Source: Caryophanales bacterium (GTDB lineage: Bacteria; Bacillota; Bacilli; Bacillales; Amphibacillaceae). Taken from it: a stretch of DNA of 52,902 nucleotides. A program made the translations under genes and the position numbers. This document shows, in pieces, positions 25,253-39,817 of the stretch. The notes under the pieces were generated by a model. That model was not told where the DNA came from. It saw nothing but the letters and a program-made list of their open reading frames with translations, and did not search any database. How positions within the stretch are numbered: position 1 is the first letter of the stretch; each line of letters opens with the position of its first letter. The stretch is from contig JAPFDS010000020.1 of assembly GCA_026168805.1 (NCBI GenBank), forward strand, positions 1-52,902, given 5' to 3'.

Positions 25253-25294
25253 TTGATTTTTAGGGGTTATCTCCCTTTACTATAGCTACTAGAC

Positions 25295-26848
25295 TTATAG
25301 TTGTTCAGATGTTGATTTACCTTGCATATGCTGGATTAAGTAGTCTGGTCCACCTGCTTTAGAGTCTGTACCTGACATGTTAAATCCACCAAATGGCTGG
25401 TAACCAACAATTGCAGCTGTACATCCACGGTTAAAGTATAAGTTTCCAACGTGGAAGTCTTCACGTGCTTGTTCAATATGTGCACGGTTGTTTGTGATGA
25501 CTGCTCCTGTTAAACCGAAATCTGTGTTGTTTGCAATGTCGATTGCTTCATTGAAATCTTTTGCTTTTGTTAATCCTACAACAGGGCCAAAGATTTCTTC
25601 TTGCATAATGCGTGCTTTTGGATCAACATCTTTGAATACAGTTGGTTGGATGAACCATCCTTTAGAATCGTCTCCATCTCCACCTGCAACAAGCTTACCT
25701 TCTTCTTTACCAATTTCGATATAGCCCATGATTTTATCATATGCAGCTTGATCAATTACTGGTCCAGTATATGTTTCATTTGTAACTGGGTCTCCTGCAG
25801 TTTTACCTTCCGTAAGTTCAACTACACGCTCTACAACTTGATCATATACATCTTCATGAATAACAGCACGTGAACATGCTGAACATTTTTGACCTGAGAA
25901 TCCAAATGCGGAAGTTACAATTGATTGCGCAGCTAATTCTAAGTCTGCGTTGTTATCTACTACAATTGTATCTTTTCCACCCATTTCAATGATTGTACGC
26001 TTGAGCCATTTCTGACCTTTATCAGCGTGTACCACTGCTGCACGTTCGAAAATACGCGTTCCAACTTCACGTGATCCTGTGAAACTGATAAAGCGAGTGC
26101 GTGGATGGTCTACTAAGTAGTCACCAACTTCTGCTCCTGAACCAGGAATGAAGTTTACAACTCCTTCTGGAAGTCCAGCTTCTTCTAGAACTTCTACAAA
26201 CTTGTATGCAATAACTGGTGTTGTACTTGCAGGCTTCAGAAGTACTGTATTTCCAGCAACTAATGAAGCTACTGTAGTACCAGCCATAATTGCGAACAAG
26301 AAGTTCCATGGTGAAATAACTACACCAACGCCTAAAGGTATGTAGTCGAAACGGTTATGTTCAATTGGACGACTTAGTACATGTCCGCCTTTGCTAATTT
26401 CAAGGATTTGACGACCATAATACTCTAAGAAGTCAATTCCTTCTGCAACATCACCATCTGCTTCTTTCCAAGGTTTTCCACCTTCTTTTACAAGATGTGC
26501 TACAAATTCAAATTTACGTCTGCGTACAATTGCAGCCGCGCGGAATAAAATGTCAGCACGTACTTTAGGGTCTGACTTTCTCCATGTTTCAAATGTTTTA
26601 TCTGCTACTTTCATAGCACGTTCAGCAAGCTCTTGGCCAGCTTTAGAAACGCTACCAATAACCTCATCTTTATTTGCTGGGTTTACAGAAACTAACTTCT
26701 CTTCAGTCGTTATACGTTCACCACCAATAACTAGTGGGTATTCTTTACCAAAATCTGCTTCAATTTGTTTGAAGGCTTCTTCCATACCTTTTTTGTTCTC
26801 TTCAACTGAAAAATCTGTGAATGGTTCATGTTTGTAAGCTACTACCAT
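25295..26848 (-). CDS. rocA: 1-pyrroline-5-carboxylate dehydrogenase (RocA/PruA type)
   Basis: Oxidises glutamate-gamma-semialdehyde (P5C) to glutamate with NAD in proline and arginine breakdown. The 517-residue aldehyde dehydrogenase shows SPWNFLFAI, the catalytic Glu in IEMGGKD (about 288), the catalytic Cys in [11 protein letters not shown] (about 323), and the C-terminal [12 protein letters not shown], all close to Bacillus RocA. SD AAAGGAGGT precedes the ATG. It is monocistronic here; regulation is not visible. Confidence 0.93.
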   Translation of the reverse strand: MVVAYKHEPFTDFSVEENKKGMEEAFKQIEADFGKEYPLVIGGERITTEEKLVSVNPANKDEVIGSVSKAGQELAERAMKVADKTFETWRKSDPKVRADILFRAAAIVRRRKFEFVAHLVKEGGKPWKEADGDVAEGIDFLEYYGRQILEISKGGHVLSRPIEHNRFDYIPLGVGVVISPWNFLFAIMAGTTVASLVAGNTVLLKPASTTPVIAYKFVEVLEEAGLPEGVVNFIPGSGAEVGDYLVDHPRTRFISFTGSREVGTRIFERAAVVHADKGQKWLKRTIIEMGGKDTIVVDNNADLELAAQSIVTSAFGFSGQKCSACSRAVIHEDVYDQVVERVVELTEGKTAGDPVTNETYTGPVIDQAAYDKIMGYIEIGKEEGKLVAGGDGDDSKGWFIQPTVFKDVDPKARIMQEEIFGPVVGLTKAKDFNEAIDIANNTDFGLTGAVITNNRAHIEQAREDFHVGNLYFNRGCTAAIVGYQPFGGFNMSGTDSKAGGPDYLIQHMQGKSTSEQL

Positions 26849-26958
26849 TGTTGAAAGACCTCCTTTAATTTAGGACATACATTATTTATTATATAAAATA
26901 TATTCTGTCCAACTATTAGTTTAACCGAAACTTTACATGAGTTCAACCAAACACCTTT

Positions 26959-28215
26959 TTAATGTAAAATATGCACATTAAATTCCTCATCGCCAGCTTC
27001 TCGATAGATGATACTTTCAATTTCATTACCTGACTCAATCTTTACTTCTATAGCATAGTCTGTATTTTCATAAATATCTTGGACTCTTCCATATAAATAT
27101 TGGGTAAATCCAGTTATCTCTCCGCTACCTTCGAAATCCATTGGAATTAACATGCTTATTTCTCTTAAGTCATCATCTATATAAAAACCTTGTCCAATGA
27201 CTCCGACGTAATTTGGAAAGAAGTCAGCAATTTCTTCTGCAAATGCATTAAATAAATCTTCGTCCGCTGAATGATCCTTTGATGCTTCTGAGGAAGGGAA
27301 GAGCACATTTTTTTCATTAATCGATTCCCATTCATCAATCAGCATATCTTGAGCAGGGACTACTGTTTTTGCAATATAATTTCCTGGAACGGGATGCTCT
27401 TGTTTTTCTTCTTTATACAGCGTAATCATAATTGGCACATCTGTCAGAGATTCTTTTTCTCTTAAGCGTTCTAATATTGTTTGAGCTGCTTCTTTTCCTT
27501 GTTTAAGCATTTCCTTTTCTGAAATGTCTTCATAATAAGGTCCATGAAGTTTTCCCTCATCAGTTTCTACTTGAAATCGATAAACAGACTTAAGGGCAAT
27601 AGCTATTGATACTCCTGAAAGGTCTGCTAATTGATCATCATTTTTCGTTAAATAATTTTGTTCAAGGATATGCGAAATATATCGTGGATTTTCACGATGT
27701 GCTTTAATTTGCTCATCTTTCTTCTTACCGTCTGGAGAAGCTAAAGAAGGATTTAAGCCTAATTTGAGCTCTTTACGGCGACGCTCTTCATTAAATGTCA
27801 TATTAGCTTTCTTCGCTGCTTCTTCTTCATTTTTTATCGTAGCTTCTAGTTGATCTTTTGTTAGATCACGACCTAACCAGTCATATACTTCGTCACTTGA
27901 TAAATACTGGCCTTCCTCAAAATAGTAATCTTCTGGATCAAACTCCGGTAAGGATAGTCGACGTAAACCTTCTTCCATTTCATCAATATCCATTCTGTTC
28001 GCTACTTGATTTACAATCACACCACGTGCTGCACTAGGTTCGTATGGAAGTATGATTTTATAGTTTTCTGATGATAGCTGGTATCCCGGTATAATAGACA
28101 ATTCGTCTTCAGCTGTATCGTCTGGATTTTGTATGATGTCTTCATCAGGTTCTCGTGGAGAACAACTCACGAGAACAAGAAGTAAACAAAGACATCCAAT
28201 GATTTGCTTCCTCAT
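26959..28215 (-). CDS. CamS-family lipoprotein
   Basis: Family named after the Staphylococcus/Enterococcus lipoprotein whose signal peptide yields the cAM373 sex pheromone; B. subtilis counterpart is YerH. Lipobox LVSC with Cys at about residue 18 (MRKQIIGCLCLLLVLVSC), then an acidic, extracellular domain. GVIVNQVANRMDIDEMEEGL and YISHILEQNYLTKNDDQLAD lie in the conserved region. Start: AAGGGG lies 9 bases before the ATG at 28215; the ATG at 28233 overlaps it. Directly downstream of ligA as in B. subtilis. Confidence 0.88.
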   Translation of the reverse strand: MRKQIIGCLCLLLVLVSCSPREPDEDIIQNPDDTAEDELSIIPGYQLSSENYKIILPYEPSAARGVIVNQVANRMDIDEMEEGLRRLSLPEFDPEDYYFEEGQYLSSDEVYDWLGRDLTKDQLEATIKNEEEAAKKANMTFNEERRRKELKLGLNPSLASPDGKKKDEQIKAHRENPRYISHILEQNYLTKNDDQLADLSGVSIAIALKSVYRFQVETDEGKLHGPYYEDISEKEMLKQGKEAAQTILERLREKESLTDVPIMITLYKEEKQEHPVPGNYIAKTVVPAQDMLIDEWESINEKNVLFPSSEASKDHSADEDLFNAFAEEIADFFPNYVGVIGQGFYIDDDLREISMLIPMDFEGSGEITGFTQYLYGRVQDIYENTDYAIEVKIESGNEIESIIYREAGDEEFNVHILH

Positions 28216-28271
28216 AGTTCTTAACCCCTTCATGTTTGTTTCTCAAGCGCATTGAGAATTACAGTACGTAT

Positions 28272-32521
<4,250 letters not shown>

Positions 32522-32539
32522 TTCTACCACCGCCTACTT

Positions 32540-33220
32540 CTATTCAATATCTACTGTTTGAAGTGCTTCTTCAAAATTTGTATAAAGACTATTTCCGACG
32601 ATAATGACGTCAGCATGTTGTTTCATTTCCATAGCTTGAGCTTTCGTTTCGATGCCTCCACCATAAAATAAAAGTGTCTCATCAAGTTCCTGTTTCACTT
32701 GCTCTACTAATGCTTGATCTCCATATACTCCACTATATTCCAAGTAGAAAACTGGAAGTCTAAACATATGTTCAGCCATATATGCATATGCAAGTACATC
32801 TTCTTTTGTGGGAAGGGTACAAGCTGCTTTTTTATAAGCCTTAGCATCTTCATTTAAGATACAGTACCCTTCTGTAATAATGGTTTCATATGTTAAAAAG
32901 TGACGGTATTCCTTAATAGCTTCATGATGAATATCCATCATCCACTTTTTTTCATTGCTATTCATTACAACAGGAATTAAATAAAAGTCAAACCCAGGTG
33001 CAATTGCGTCTTTTGCGGAAACTTCAAGTCCACAAGGAATATCATATTCACTGACGCGAGCAAATAAATCAACAACATTATCAAATGTAATGTTATCCGT
33101 TCCTCCAATAATAACTGCGTCTGTTCCTGACTCACAAACTAATTTAAGGTGTGCGTCAGAAAGGTTCTTCGCAGGATCTAATTTAAATAGATGTTTCCAT
33201 GTATTCATTGGAATGTGCAC
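32540..33220 (-). CDS. pcrB: Heptaprenylglyceryl phosphate synthase
   Basis: TIM-barrel prenyltransferase that joins glycerol-1-phosphate and heptaprenyl diphosphate to make an archaeal-type ether lipid in Bacilli. Visible: WKHLFKLDP at the N-terminus, SGTDAVIIGGT (about 31-41), FYLEYSGVYGD (about 159-169) and YGGGIETKAQAMEM (about 189-202), the phosphate-binding loops. GTG start at 33220 behind GGGGGATGAG. First gene of pcrB-pcrA-ligA-camS. Confidence 0.92.
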   Translation of the reverse strand: MHIPMNTWKHLFKLDPAKNLSDAHLKLVCESGTDAVIIGGTDNITFDNVVDLFARVSEYDIPCGLEVSAKDAIAPGFDFYLIPVVMNSNEKKWMMDIHHEAIKEYRHFLTYETIITEGYCILNEDAKAYKKAACTLPTKEDVLAYAYMAEHMFRLPVFYLEYSGVYGDQALVEQVKQELDETLLFYGGGIETKAQAMEMKQHADVIIVGNSLYTNFEEALQTVDIE

Positions 33221-33365
33221 ATCTCATCCCCCGTTCTTTCTTCATCCTTTTTATTATAACAAACTTCATGTTTCTTTTTGAATGAAAAGATATAATTTCA
33301 TATGTTTCTTTAAAATTGTATTTTGGATAGGGGGAATAAGGCGTAATTTTGAGATTTAAATATTT

Positions 33366-33680
33366 TTTGATAAATGGACTGCTTGCGTGTAATTTTTTGC
33401 TGGATATGAGGGAAATTTTGACGCATCCGCCATTTGCGTCTAATTTCTTACCAGATACGAGAGATTTTTTGACGCATCAGCCATTTGCGTCTAATTATTT
33501 ACCAGATACGAGAGATTTTTTGACGCATCTACCATTTGCGTCTAATTTCTTAACAGGTATGAGAGGTTTTTTGACGCATCTGCCATTTGCGTCTAATTTC
33601 TTACCAGATACGAGAGATTTTTTGACGCATCTGCCATTTGCGTCTAATTTCTTACCAGATACGAGGAAATTTTTGACGCA
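33366..33680. repeat. 51-bp tandem repeat array with internal dyads
   Basis: GACGCA recurs at 33420, 33471, 33522, 33573, 33624 and 33675, a period of exactly 51 bases, with a more diverged first unit from about 33366. Each unit carries the dyad GACGCA-N9-TGCGTC, then TAATTTCTTACCAGATACGA and GAGATTTTT. Because 51 is a multiple of 3 it stays open on both strands (17-residue repeats). I regard these reading frames as by-products: there is no good SD and composition is not protein-like. Confidence 0.9.
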
Positions 33681-33728
33681 AAGGTCAATTATCACAAGAA
33701 AACATTTGATAAAACAGGGATGACATAC

Positions 33729-33774
33729 AAAAAGTCAGAATCCCATGTTTTACGACAGGAGTTCTGACTTTTTT
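33729..33774. terminator. Bidirectional terminator after yerC
   Basis: AAAAAGTCAGAA and TTCTGACTTTTTT arms with a loop of about 20 bases; A-run and T-run on opposite sides. It is 3' of yerC on the minus strand. Confidence 0.85.
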
Positions 33775-33797
33775 ATCGACATTATACCTTGACGAGG

Positions 33798-34088
33798 CTA
33801 TTTTTCCATACGTTCGAGCACTGTTGCATATCCATCACTTCCGTAATCAATACAGCGACGGACGCGTGATATCGTTGCCGTAGATGCGTTTGTTTCTTTT
33901 TCAATTGCATTATAGGTAGCCCCTTCACGTAACATTTTTGCTACCTGAAATCGTTGGCCAAGGGATTGAATTTCATTCATAGTAGCAAGATCATCGAATA
34001 AACGATAACATTCTTCCCTATTTTCGAGTGATAATATTGCATCAAATAACTGATCAAGCTGCTTTCCACGCAATTTATCAATTTGCAT
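33798..34088 (-). CDS. yerC: TrpR-like regulator YerC
   Basis: 96-residue DNA-binding protein of the TrpR/YerC/YecD family. Helix-turn-helix is visible: SLGQRFQVAKMLREGATYN (about 40-58) and KETNASTATISRVRRCI (about 63-80). Family regulators with this fold repress single operons; the target in Bacilli is not known to me. Located between pcrB and yerB as in B. subtilis. Confidence 0.9.
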   Translation of the reverse strand: MQIDKLRGKQLDQLFDAILSLENREECYRLFDDLATMNEIQSLGQRFQVAKMLREGATYNAIEKETNASTATISRVRRCIDYGSDGYATVLERMEK

Positions 34089-34103
34089 GTATGTTCCCCC
34101 TAC

Positions 34104-35159
34104 TTATTCATCGTCGGCGATATGAACAGAAGACTGTATCCCTGGATCAGTTGGGATGACATTTACCCATGTTTTTCCCTGAACAAAAGGGACAACTTGT
34201 CCATCTTTCGTTGGGATTAATTGGCCGTCCTTGTTTTCCCACTCAATTGCTTGAGCGACTCCTTGTTGAATAAGATAGCCATTTCCACCTGATTGTAGGT
34301 CTACTTCTCTTCTACCTTCACTATCAATAACTTTGTGCGCCGTTTCGATGATCAATATATTTTCGACTTCGATTGGTTCTTCAGTTGTTAAGTCTTTTGT
34401 TTGTGTACCATCTTCAGATCGTGCGTATGTTTTAGATTGCTCATCGTACGAAAATGAGACGAGATGTGATGGATTACTTCCATTATACCCAACTTCTACC
34501 TTTTTGGCACCTTCGCCTTCAAGTGTTGTTTCGTCCGTAAATTCAAATGGCGATACATTTGTTGTTACGTCATAGCCTTTTTGTTCAGCCACATCATAGG
34601 CAGCGTCAAGTAATGCGTATGAGTTATGAGGAGCTTTTCGTGCCGGATCTCGTTTAAATAACTGTTGATCATTATCATGAACCGCACCATTTAAGTGATC
34701 AATATTTCGATTTTGAATCATATCATTTACAAAGTTAGCAGCTCCGTGGTACACATATAAAGCGTCGTATCCTTGTGCTAATTCAAAATAGTATTCCCGA
34801 GCACTTCTGACAGAACCAACTTCATCTGGAAATTCACTATGAAAAAGTGCTAAAAATCGTGTGATATCCCCCTCAGCTAATATTTCAAAGACAACATCTG
34901 CATCTACCACTCCAGTATGTGGGCGGGCAGTTGTATGGTTATTAATCATGACAGCAATGGGTCTATGGTCAATGTCATGATCTGTTTCGATTCCTGTAAA
35001 AGGATATGTATGTGCTGAGGAAGTTTCTTTTTGTGACGTATTACTATCTGATCCTTTATTATCAGCACCTTGTTCTTTTTCATCTTTTTTACAGCCAAAC
35101 AACATCGTTAATACACCAATACATAAAATAATTATTGCTACGTATTTCCATCTTTTCAT
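34104..35159 (-). CDS. yerB: YerB-family lipoprotein (DUF3048)
   Basis: Lipoprotein, 351 residues: MKRWKYVAIIILCIGVLTML then FGC lipobox with Cys at about residue 23, a Ser/Thr/Glu-rich linker, then the DUF3048 domain (RPIAVMINNHTTARPHTG, about 70-87; VGSVRSAREYYFELA; RDPARKAPHNSYA). In B. subtilis YerB is implicated in spore germination. Start: GAAGGTG before the ATG at 35159; the frame extends to 35243 without SD. Confidence 0.88.
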   Translation of the reverse strand: MKRWKYVAIIILCIGVLTMLFGCKKDEKEQGADNKGSDSNTSQKETSSAHTYPFTGIETDHDIDHRPIAVMINNHTTARPHTGVVDADVVFEILAEGDITRFLALFHSEFPDEVGSVRSAREYYFELAQGYDALYVYHGAANFVNDMIQNRNIDHLNGAVHDNDQQLFKRDPARKAPHNSYALLDAAYDVAEQKGYDVTTNVSPFEFTDETTLEGEGAKKVEVGYNGSNPSHLVSFSYDEQSKTYARSEDGTQTKDLTTEEPIEVENILIIETAHKVIDSEGRREVDLQSGGNGYLIQQGVAQAIEWENKDGQLIPTKDGQVVPFVQGKTWVNVIPTDPGIQSSVHIADDE

Positions 35160-35309
35160 TTCTACACCTTCGTTTCTTTCATAATGTAACATGCTTACTT
35201 CAAACATTCGTTCTTTGAATGAAGCATTCCTTCTTAAACACACAATCTAGTTCAAAAGTCATATTCTTGCTTGTATTGTAACATATTTTTTGCCTAACTG
35301 CCCACATAC

Positions 35310-35356
35310 AAAAACGACTTTAATCATCCGGATATATTCGATGATTAAAGTCGTTT
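35310..35356. terminator. Terminator of the purine operon, bidirectional
   Basis: AACGACTTTAATCATC pairs with GATGATTAAAGTCGTT (16 bp) with TTTTT on the minus side, directly after purD. Confidence 0.85.
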
Positions 35357-35363
35357 CTTCCAT

Positions 35364-36611
35364 TTACTTACCAATATCTGTTCGGTAGAAATAATGTTCT
35401 TTATTTACGTTTACTTCCATTTCTTTATATACAACTTCAGCAGCTGTTTGTTGGTCTTTTTCTACTGCTCCAACAAGGAGAACTCTACCTCCATTAGATA
35501 CGTAGGAATCCCCATCTTTTTTCGTTCCGGCGTGGACAACGAATGCATTTGATGTATCTTCATTGAAAGGAAGTGGGAATCCTTTTTCATACGCAAGTGG
35601 ATAGCCTTTTGATGCGATGACTACACCGACACAACTACAATCTTTCCACGTAATGTGTGGGTCTTTTCCAGCAAGGACATCAAGTAACACTTGTGTGAGT
35701 GAGTTTTCCATCAGTGGAAGAACTACTTGTGTCTCAGGGTCTCCAAACCGGGTATTAAATTCAATCACCTTTGGCATTCCTTCTGGTGGTAACATGAGAC
35801 CTGCATATAAAATCCCTGTGAATGGACGTCCTTCTTCGACGAGTTTATCAGCCGTTTTTTGGACAATTTCCTGCACTGTATATTGAATAACTTCATCCGT
35901 AAGATCTGGTACCGGCGCAAAAGCACCCATTCCCCCAGTGTTCGGTCCCGCATCTCCATCGTATGCTCGCTTGTGGTCACGTGCTGGCATCATTGGGTAC
36001 ACATTGCTTCCGTGGACAAATGCCATGAGTGAGAATTCTTTTCCTTCTAAAAATTCCTCGATAACAATCGTACTACCTGCTTCTGCAAACGTTTTTTCGA
36101 CCATCATCGCATCAATCGCTTCGAGTGCTTCTTCTTCTGTCATTGCTACGACAACGCCTTTACCTTCAGCAAGCCCATCCGCTTTGACAACGATTGGAGC
36201 ACCTTGTTCCTTAATGTACTCTTTTGCTGCTTGTGCTTCTGTAAAGGTTGCATAGGCAGCTGTTGGAATGTCGTGTTTTTGCATGAAGTCTTTCGCAAAT
36301 TGTTTACTTCCTTCAAGGATTGCCGCTTCTTTTGTAGGTGCGAATACAGGCAGGTTTTCTTCTTGAAAACGATTCGCAATTCCTTCATTTAACGGACCTT
36401 CAGGACCAACAATTGTTAAATCAATTGCTTTCTCATTTGCGAACGACACGAGCTCTTCTATTTCAGTTTCCTCAATTGGAACACAAGTAGCTTCTCTTTC
36501 AATCCCTGCATTTCCAGGAGCTGCATATACATGTTTAACATTTTCATCTTTGTTCACATGGGAAACAATACTATGTTCTCTACCACCACGGCCAATTACT
36601 AAAATATTCAT
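35364..36611 (-). CDS. purD: Phosphoribosylamine-glycine ligase
   Basis: Second step of de novo purine synthesis: joins glycine to phosphoribosylamine with ATP. ATP-grasp enzyme, 415 residues: GRGGREHSIV at the N-terminus, VKADGLAEGKGVVVA (about 143-157), the signature RFGDPETQVVLP (about 287-298), and GGMGAFAPVPD. Last gene of the operon. Confidence 0.95.
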   Translation of the reverse strand: MNILVIGRGGREHSIVSHVNKDENVKHVYAAPGNAGIEREATCVPIEETEIEELVSFANEKAIDLTIVGPEGPLNEGIANRFQEENLPVFAPTKEAAILEGSKQFAKDFMQKHDIPTAAYATFTEAQAAKEYIKEQGAPIVVKADGLAEGKGVVVAMTEEEALEAIDAMMVEKTFAEAGSTIVIEEFLEGKEFSLMAFVHGSNVYPMMPARDHKRAYDGDAGPNTGGMGAFAPVPDLTDEVIQYTVQEIVQKTADKLVEEGRPFTGILYAGLMLPPEGMPKVIEFNTRFGDPETQVVLPLMENSLTQVLLDVLAGKDPHITWKDCSCVGVVIASKGYPLAYEKGFPLPFNEDTSNAFVVHAGTKKDGDSYVSNGGRVLLVGAVEKDQQTAAEVVYKEMEVNVNKEHYFYRTDIGK

Positions 36612-36635
36612 AGTCTATTATGGCTCCTTTTTGTT

Positions 36636-38168
36636 TTAATGTTTGAAATGACGTCTATGTGTGTACACCATTGCAATTCCATGTTCATTACAAGCATCAA
36701 TTGAATCTTGATCGCGCTTTGAACCACCCGGCTGAATAATTGCAGTAATTCCTGCTTTTGCAGCGGTGTCAACGGTGTCCCTCATTGGGAAAAAAGCATC
36801 AGATGCGAGGATTGCAGTTGTAGCTTTTTCTCCTGCTTGTTCGATGGCAATGTTTGCTGCTCCAACCCGGTTCATCTGACCGGCACCGACACCAAGTGTT
36901 TGTCCATCTTTCGCCAACACAATTGCATTGGATTTCACGTGTTTAACGGCTTTCCAACCGAACAACAAATCTTCCAATTCTTCTTCTGTTGGTTTTCTCT
37001 CTGTTGGATATGTACATGTGTCTACTGATTCACCGCCAATATCGTTTGTCTGCACGAGCAAACCTCCGAGTACAGATACGGTTCGGTTACTTGTTTCTTT
37101 TGAACGTTCAAAAGGTACCGTGAGTAGACGAATATTTTCTTTCTTCATCAGTAAGTCTTTAGCTTCTTCTGTAAAGCTAGGGGCAATGATGACTTCTAGG
37201 AAAATACGAGACATTTGTTCAGCTGTGTCTAGATTTACTTCTTGATTACAAGCAACAATTCCACCAAAAATAGATGTTTCGTCTGCTTCATATGCTTTCA
37301 TAAATGCTTGTGAAATCGATGAGGCTGAACCAATTCCACACGGATTCATATGTTTGACAGCGACAGCAGTCGGCTCTGTATATTCTAGCGCGATTTCAAG
37401 AGCTGCGTTTGTATCTTGGATATTGTTGTAGGATAAATCTTTCCCGTGTAACTGCACACTGTTTGCGATACTTGCTTCTGGTGCAAAAGGTTCTTTGTAA
37501 AAGGCAGCTTGTTGATGTGGGTTTTCTCCATATCGCAAGTCTTGCACCTTTTCATACGTAGCTGTATATGTTTGCGGGAATGTCTCTTCTATTTCCTCAT
37601 TAAAGTAGGTCGCGATCATTCCGTCATAATGAGCTGTATGTTGAAATGCTTTCGCAGCGAGACCTTTTCTAAAAGATGCATTAAATGAGTTGTCTTTCAT
37701 CGCTTGAACAATTTCGTCGTAATCCGTTGGGTCGACAACAATTCCAACATCTTCATAATTTTTAGCGGCAGCACGCACCATGGTCGGTCCACCAATATCA
37801 ATGTTTTCTATGATATCATCATGGGTTGCATCCTCTTTTTGTACCGCTTCTTTGAACGGATATAAGTTCACAACTACAAGATCAATCGGTGTAATATTGT
37901 TATCTTTTAGCTGCTCAACATGTGCTTCATCACTTCTCTTAGCTAGAAGCCCTCCATGAACGGACGGGTGCAATGTCTTCACACGTCCATCAAGCATTTC
38001 CGGAAATTGTGTAACTTCTTCCACTGGGCGTGCGTCAATGCCAGCATCTACGAGTGTTTGTAGTGTTCCACCTGTTGAAATGATTTCATAATCTAACGCT
38101 ACAAGTTCACGTGCAAAATCGGTAATATGTTGTTTATCTGAAACGCTAAAGAGTGCCCGTTTTTTCAT
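36636..38168 (-). CDS. purH: Bifunctional AICAR transformylase / IMP cyclohydrolase
   Basis: Last two steps to IMP. N-terminal MGS-like cyclohydrolase domain (ALFSVSDK, STGGTLQTL, DGRVKTLHPSVHGG, to about residue 195), then the transformylase domain with VKHMNPCGIGSA (about 268-279) and the catalytic Lys-His pair. 510 residues, normal length. Confidence 0.95.
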   Translation of the reverse strand: MKKRALFSVSDKQHITDFARELVALDYEIISTGGTLQTLVDAGIDARPVEEVTQFPEMLDGRVKTLHPSVHGGLLAKRSDEAHVEQLKDNNITPIDLVVVNLYPFKEAVQKEDATHDDIIENIDIGGPTMVRAAAKNYEDVGIVVDPTDYDEIVQAMKDNSFNASFRKGLAAKAFQHTAHYDGMIATYFNEEIEETFPQTYTATYEKVQDLRYGENPHQQAAFYKEPFAPEASIANSVQLHGKDLSYNNIQDTNAALEIALEYTEPTAVAVKHMNPCGIGSASSISQAFMKAYEADETSIFGGIVACNQEVNLDTAEQMSRIFLEVIIAPSFTEEAKDLLMKKENIRLLTVPFERSKETSNRTVSVLGGLLVQTNDIGGESVDTCTYPTERKPTEEELEDLLFGWKAVKHVKSNAIVLAKDGQTLGVGAGQMNRVGAANIAIEQAGEKATTAILASDAFFPMRDTVDTAAKAGITAIIQPGGSKRDQDSIDACNEHGIAMVYTHRRHFKH

Positions 38169-38199
38169 CGTTTTCGTCCTCTTTTCATAGATTGATTTC

Positions 38200-38769
38200 C
38201 TATTGTTCTTGGATGATTTTGTTTATTGTCAATGGATACAATCGATGCTCCACCGCATGGATTTTCTCCTCGACATCTTGAAGCGTATCATCCACTTCAA
38301 TTTCCACCGCTTCTTGAGCAATAATCGGCCCTGTGTCCATTCCTTCATCCACGTAATGAATGGTTACTCCTGTCACTTTCACTCCTGCTTCCACCGCTTG
38401 CTCAATGGCCTGAAGCCCTTTAAATGATGGAAGTAATGACGGGTGAATATTAATAATGTTTCCTTCATAGGCATGCAATAAATCTGGACCAATCAGTCGC
38501 ATATACCCTGCCAACACAATGACATCAACTTCATATTTTTGTAACGCTTGTATGATCGATTGTTCATACGCTTGTTTATTCGCCTTATGTTTCGGCGAAC
38601 AGACGAAGCTCGGAAGATTGTGCTCCTTCGCCCGTTCAAGGACGTATGCATCTGGTTGATCACAGACGAGTAACACAACTTCCCCAGCTAAATGTTCATA
38701 ATCCATAATTGCTTGCATATTACTTCCGTTTCCTGAAGCAAATATTGCTATGTTCGGACGCGTACTCAT
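38200..38769 (-). CDS. purN: Phosphoribosylglycinamide formyltransferase
   Basis: Formylates GAR with 10-formyl-THF. 189 residues with [11 protein letters not shown] (about 11-21), [12 protein letters not shown] (about 107-118, catalytic Asn and His) and [10 protein letters not shown] (about 142-151, catalytic Asp). ATGA overlap with the purM stop shows translational coupling. Confidence 0.95.
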   Translation of the reverse strand: MSTRPNIAIFASGNGSNMQAIMDYEHLAGEVVLLVCDQPDAYVLERAKEHNLPSFVCSPKHKANKQAYEQSIIQALQKYEVDVIVLAGYMRLIGPDLLHAYEGNIINIHPSLLPSFKGLQAIEQAVEAGVKVTGVTIHYVDEGMDTGPIIAQEAVEIEVDDTLQDVEEKIHAVEHRLYPLTINKIIQEQ

Positions 38770-39785
38770 TTTGTAAACTGCACTCCTTCAGTAGCAGTTA
38801 CTTCCCCAATAACGAAAACGTCTTCCCCATGTTCTTGTAGTACGCTTGTTGCTTTCTCTACATCTTCTTTTGCTACAGCAACAGCCATTCCAATCCCCAT
38901 GTTAAACACTCCATACATCTCTTCTGCCGAAATGTTTCCTTCTTTTGCTAACAGTGTAAAGATGACTGGAACGTCCCAACTCGATTGATCAATGGAAACG
39001 CCTAACCCTTCAGGCATCATGCGTGGGAAATTTTCATAAAATCCACCACCAGTAATATGGGAAATACCTTTAATTGTTACATCAGTCATTAAAGATTCAA
39101 TCGACTGTGCATATATTTTCGTTGGTGTGAGTAGTACATCTCCAAGTGGTTGATCCATTCCTTCGCATGTTTGCTCCAGGTCTAAATCTTTCACAATCGA
39201 ACGAACGAGGGAATATCCATTTGAATGTATCCCGCTAGAACCAAGACCAAGAATTACATCTCCTTCAGCGATCGTTTCACCCGTAATGATTTCCGACTTC
39301 TCAACAATTCCGACTGCAAATCCTGCAAGATCATATTCATTTTCATAATACATACCAGGCATTTCAGCTGTTTCTCCACCGATTAATGCAGCACCTGATT
39401 GTACACATCCTTCAGAAACTCCTGCGACAATTTGTTCAATGACTTTAGGATCGTTCTTTCCACAACCAATATAGTCTAGGAAAAAGAGGGGCTTTGCACC
39501 TTGGGCAACAATGTCATTGACACACATAGCAACGAGATCAATGCCGATCGTGTCATGCTTCTCTTCATCAAATGCAAGCATCAATTTCGTTCCAACACCG
39601 TCTGTTCCTGAAACGAGAACAGGTTCTTTGTAGTCGAGTGACGTTAGTTCAAACATTCCTGCAAAAGCACCAATACCCCCTAATACTTCAGGACGATTCG
39701 TCTTCTTAATATGTTTTTTCATTCGTTCAACTGCTTCATAGCCTTTTTCTACGTCTACTCCGGCTTTTTTATATACATCTGACAT
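38766..39785 (-). CDS. purM: Phosphoribosylformylglycinamidine cyclo-ligase (AIR synthetase)
   Basis: ATP-dependent ring closure of FGAM to AIR. 339 residues: [11 protein letters not shown] start, [14 protein letters not shown] (about 59-72), [24 protein letters not shown] and [13 protein letters not shown], all conserved. Follows purF by 32 bases. Confidence 0.95.
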   Translation of the reverse strand: MSDVYKKAGVDVEKGYEAVERMKKHIKKTNRPEVLGGIGAFAGMFELTSLDYKEPVLVSGTDGVGTKLMLAFDEEKHDTIGIDLVAMCVNDIVAQGAKPLFFLDYIGCGKNDPKVIEQIVAGVSEGCVQSGAALIGGETAEMPGMYYENEYDLAGFAVGIVEKSEIITGETIAEGDVILGLGSSGIHSNGYSLVRSIVKDLDLEQTCEGMDQPLGDVLLTPTKIYAQSIESLMTDVTIKGISHITGGGFYENFPRMMPEGLGVSIDQSSWDVPVIFTLLAKEGNISAEEMYGVFNMGIGMAVAVAKEDVEKATSVLQEHGEDVFVIGEVTATEGVQFTK

Positions 39786-39817
39786 CGTATTCTCTCCTCG
39801 TATATCGCATTTGCATT

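Noticed and set aside
24907-25294. T-box riboswitch upstream of gatC
   Set aside because: No T-box consensus, specifier loop or anti-terminator is visible; only a palindrome and a terminator.
33366-33680. Possible CRISPR array
   Set aside because: The units are contiguous 51-bp tandem repeats without unique spacers, and no cas genes are near.
33349-33723. Open frame of 124 codons on the plus strand (and one on the minus strand) made of 17-residue repeats
   Set aside because: It is open only because the DNA repeat is 51 bases long; there is no SD, and both strands are open at once.
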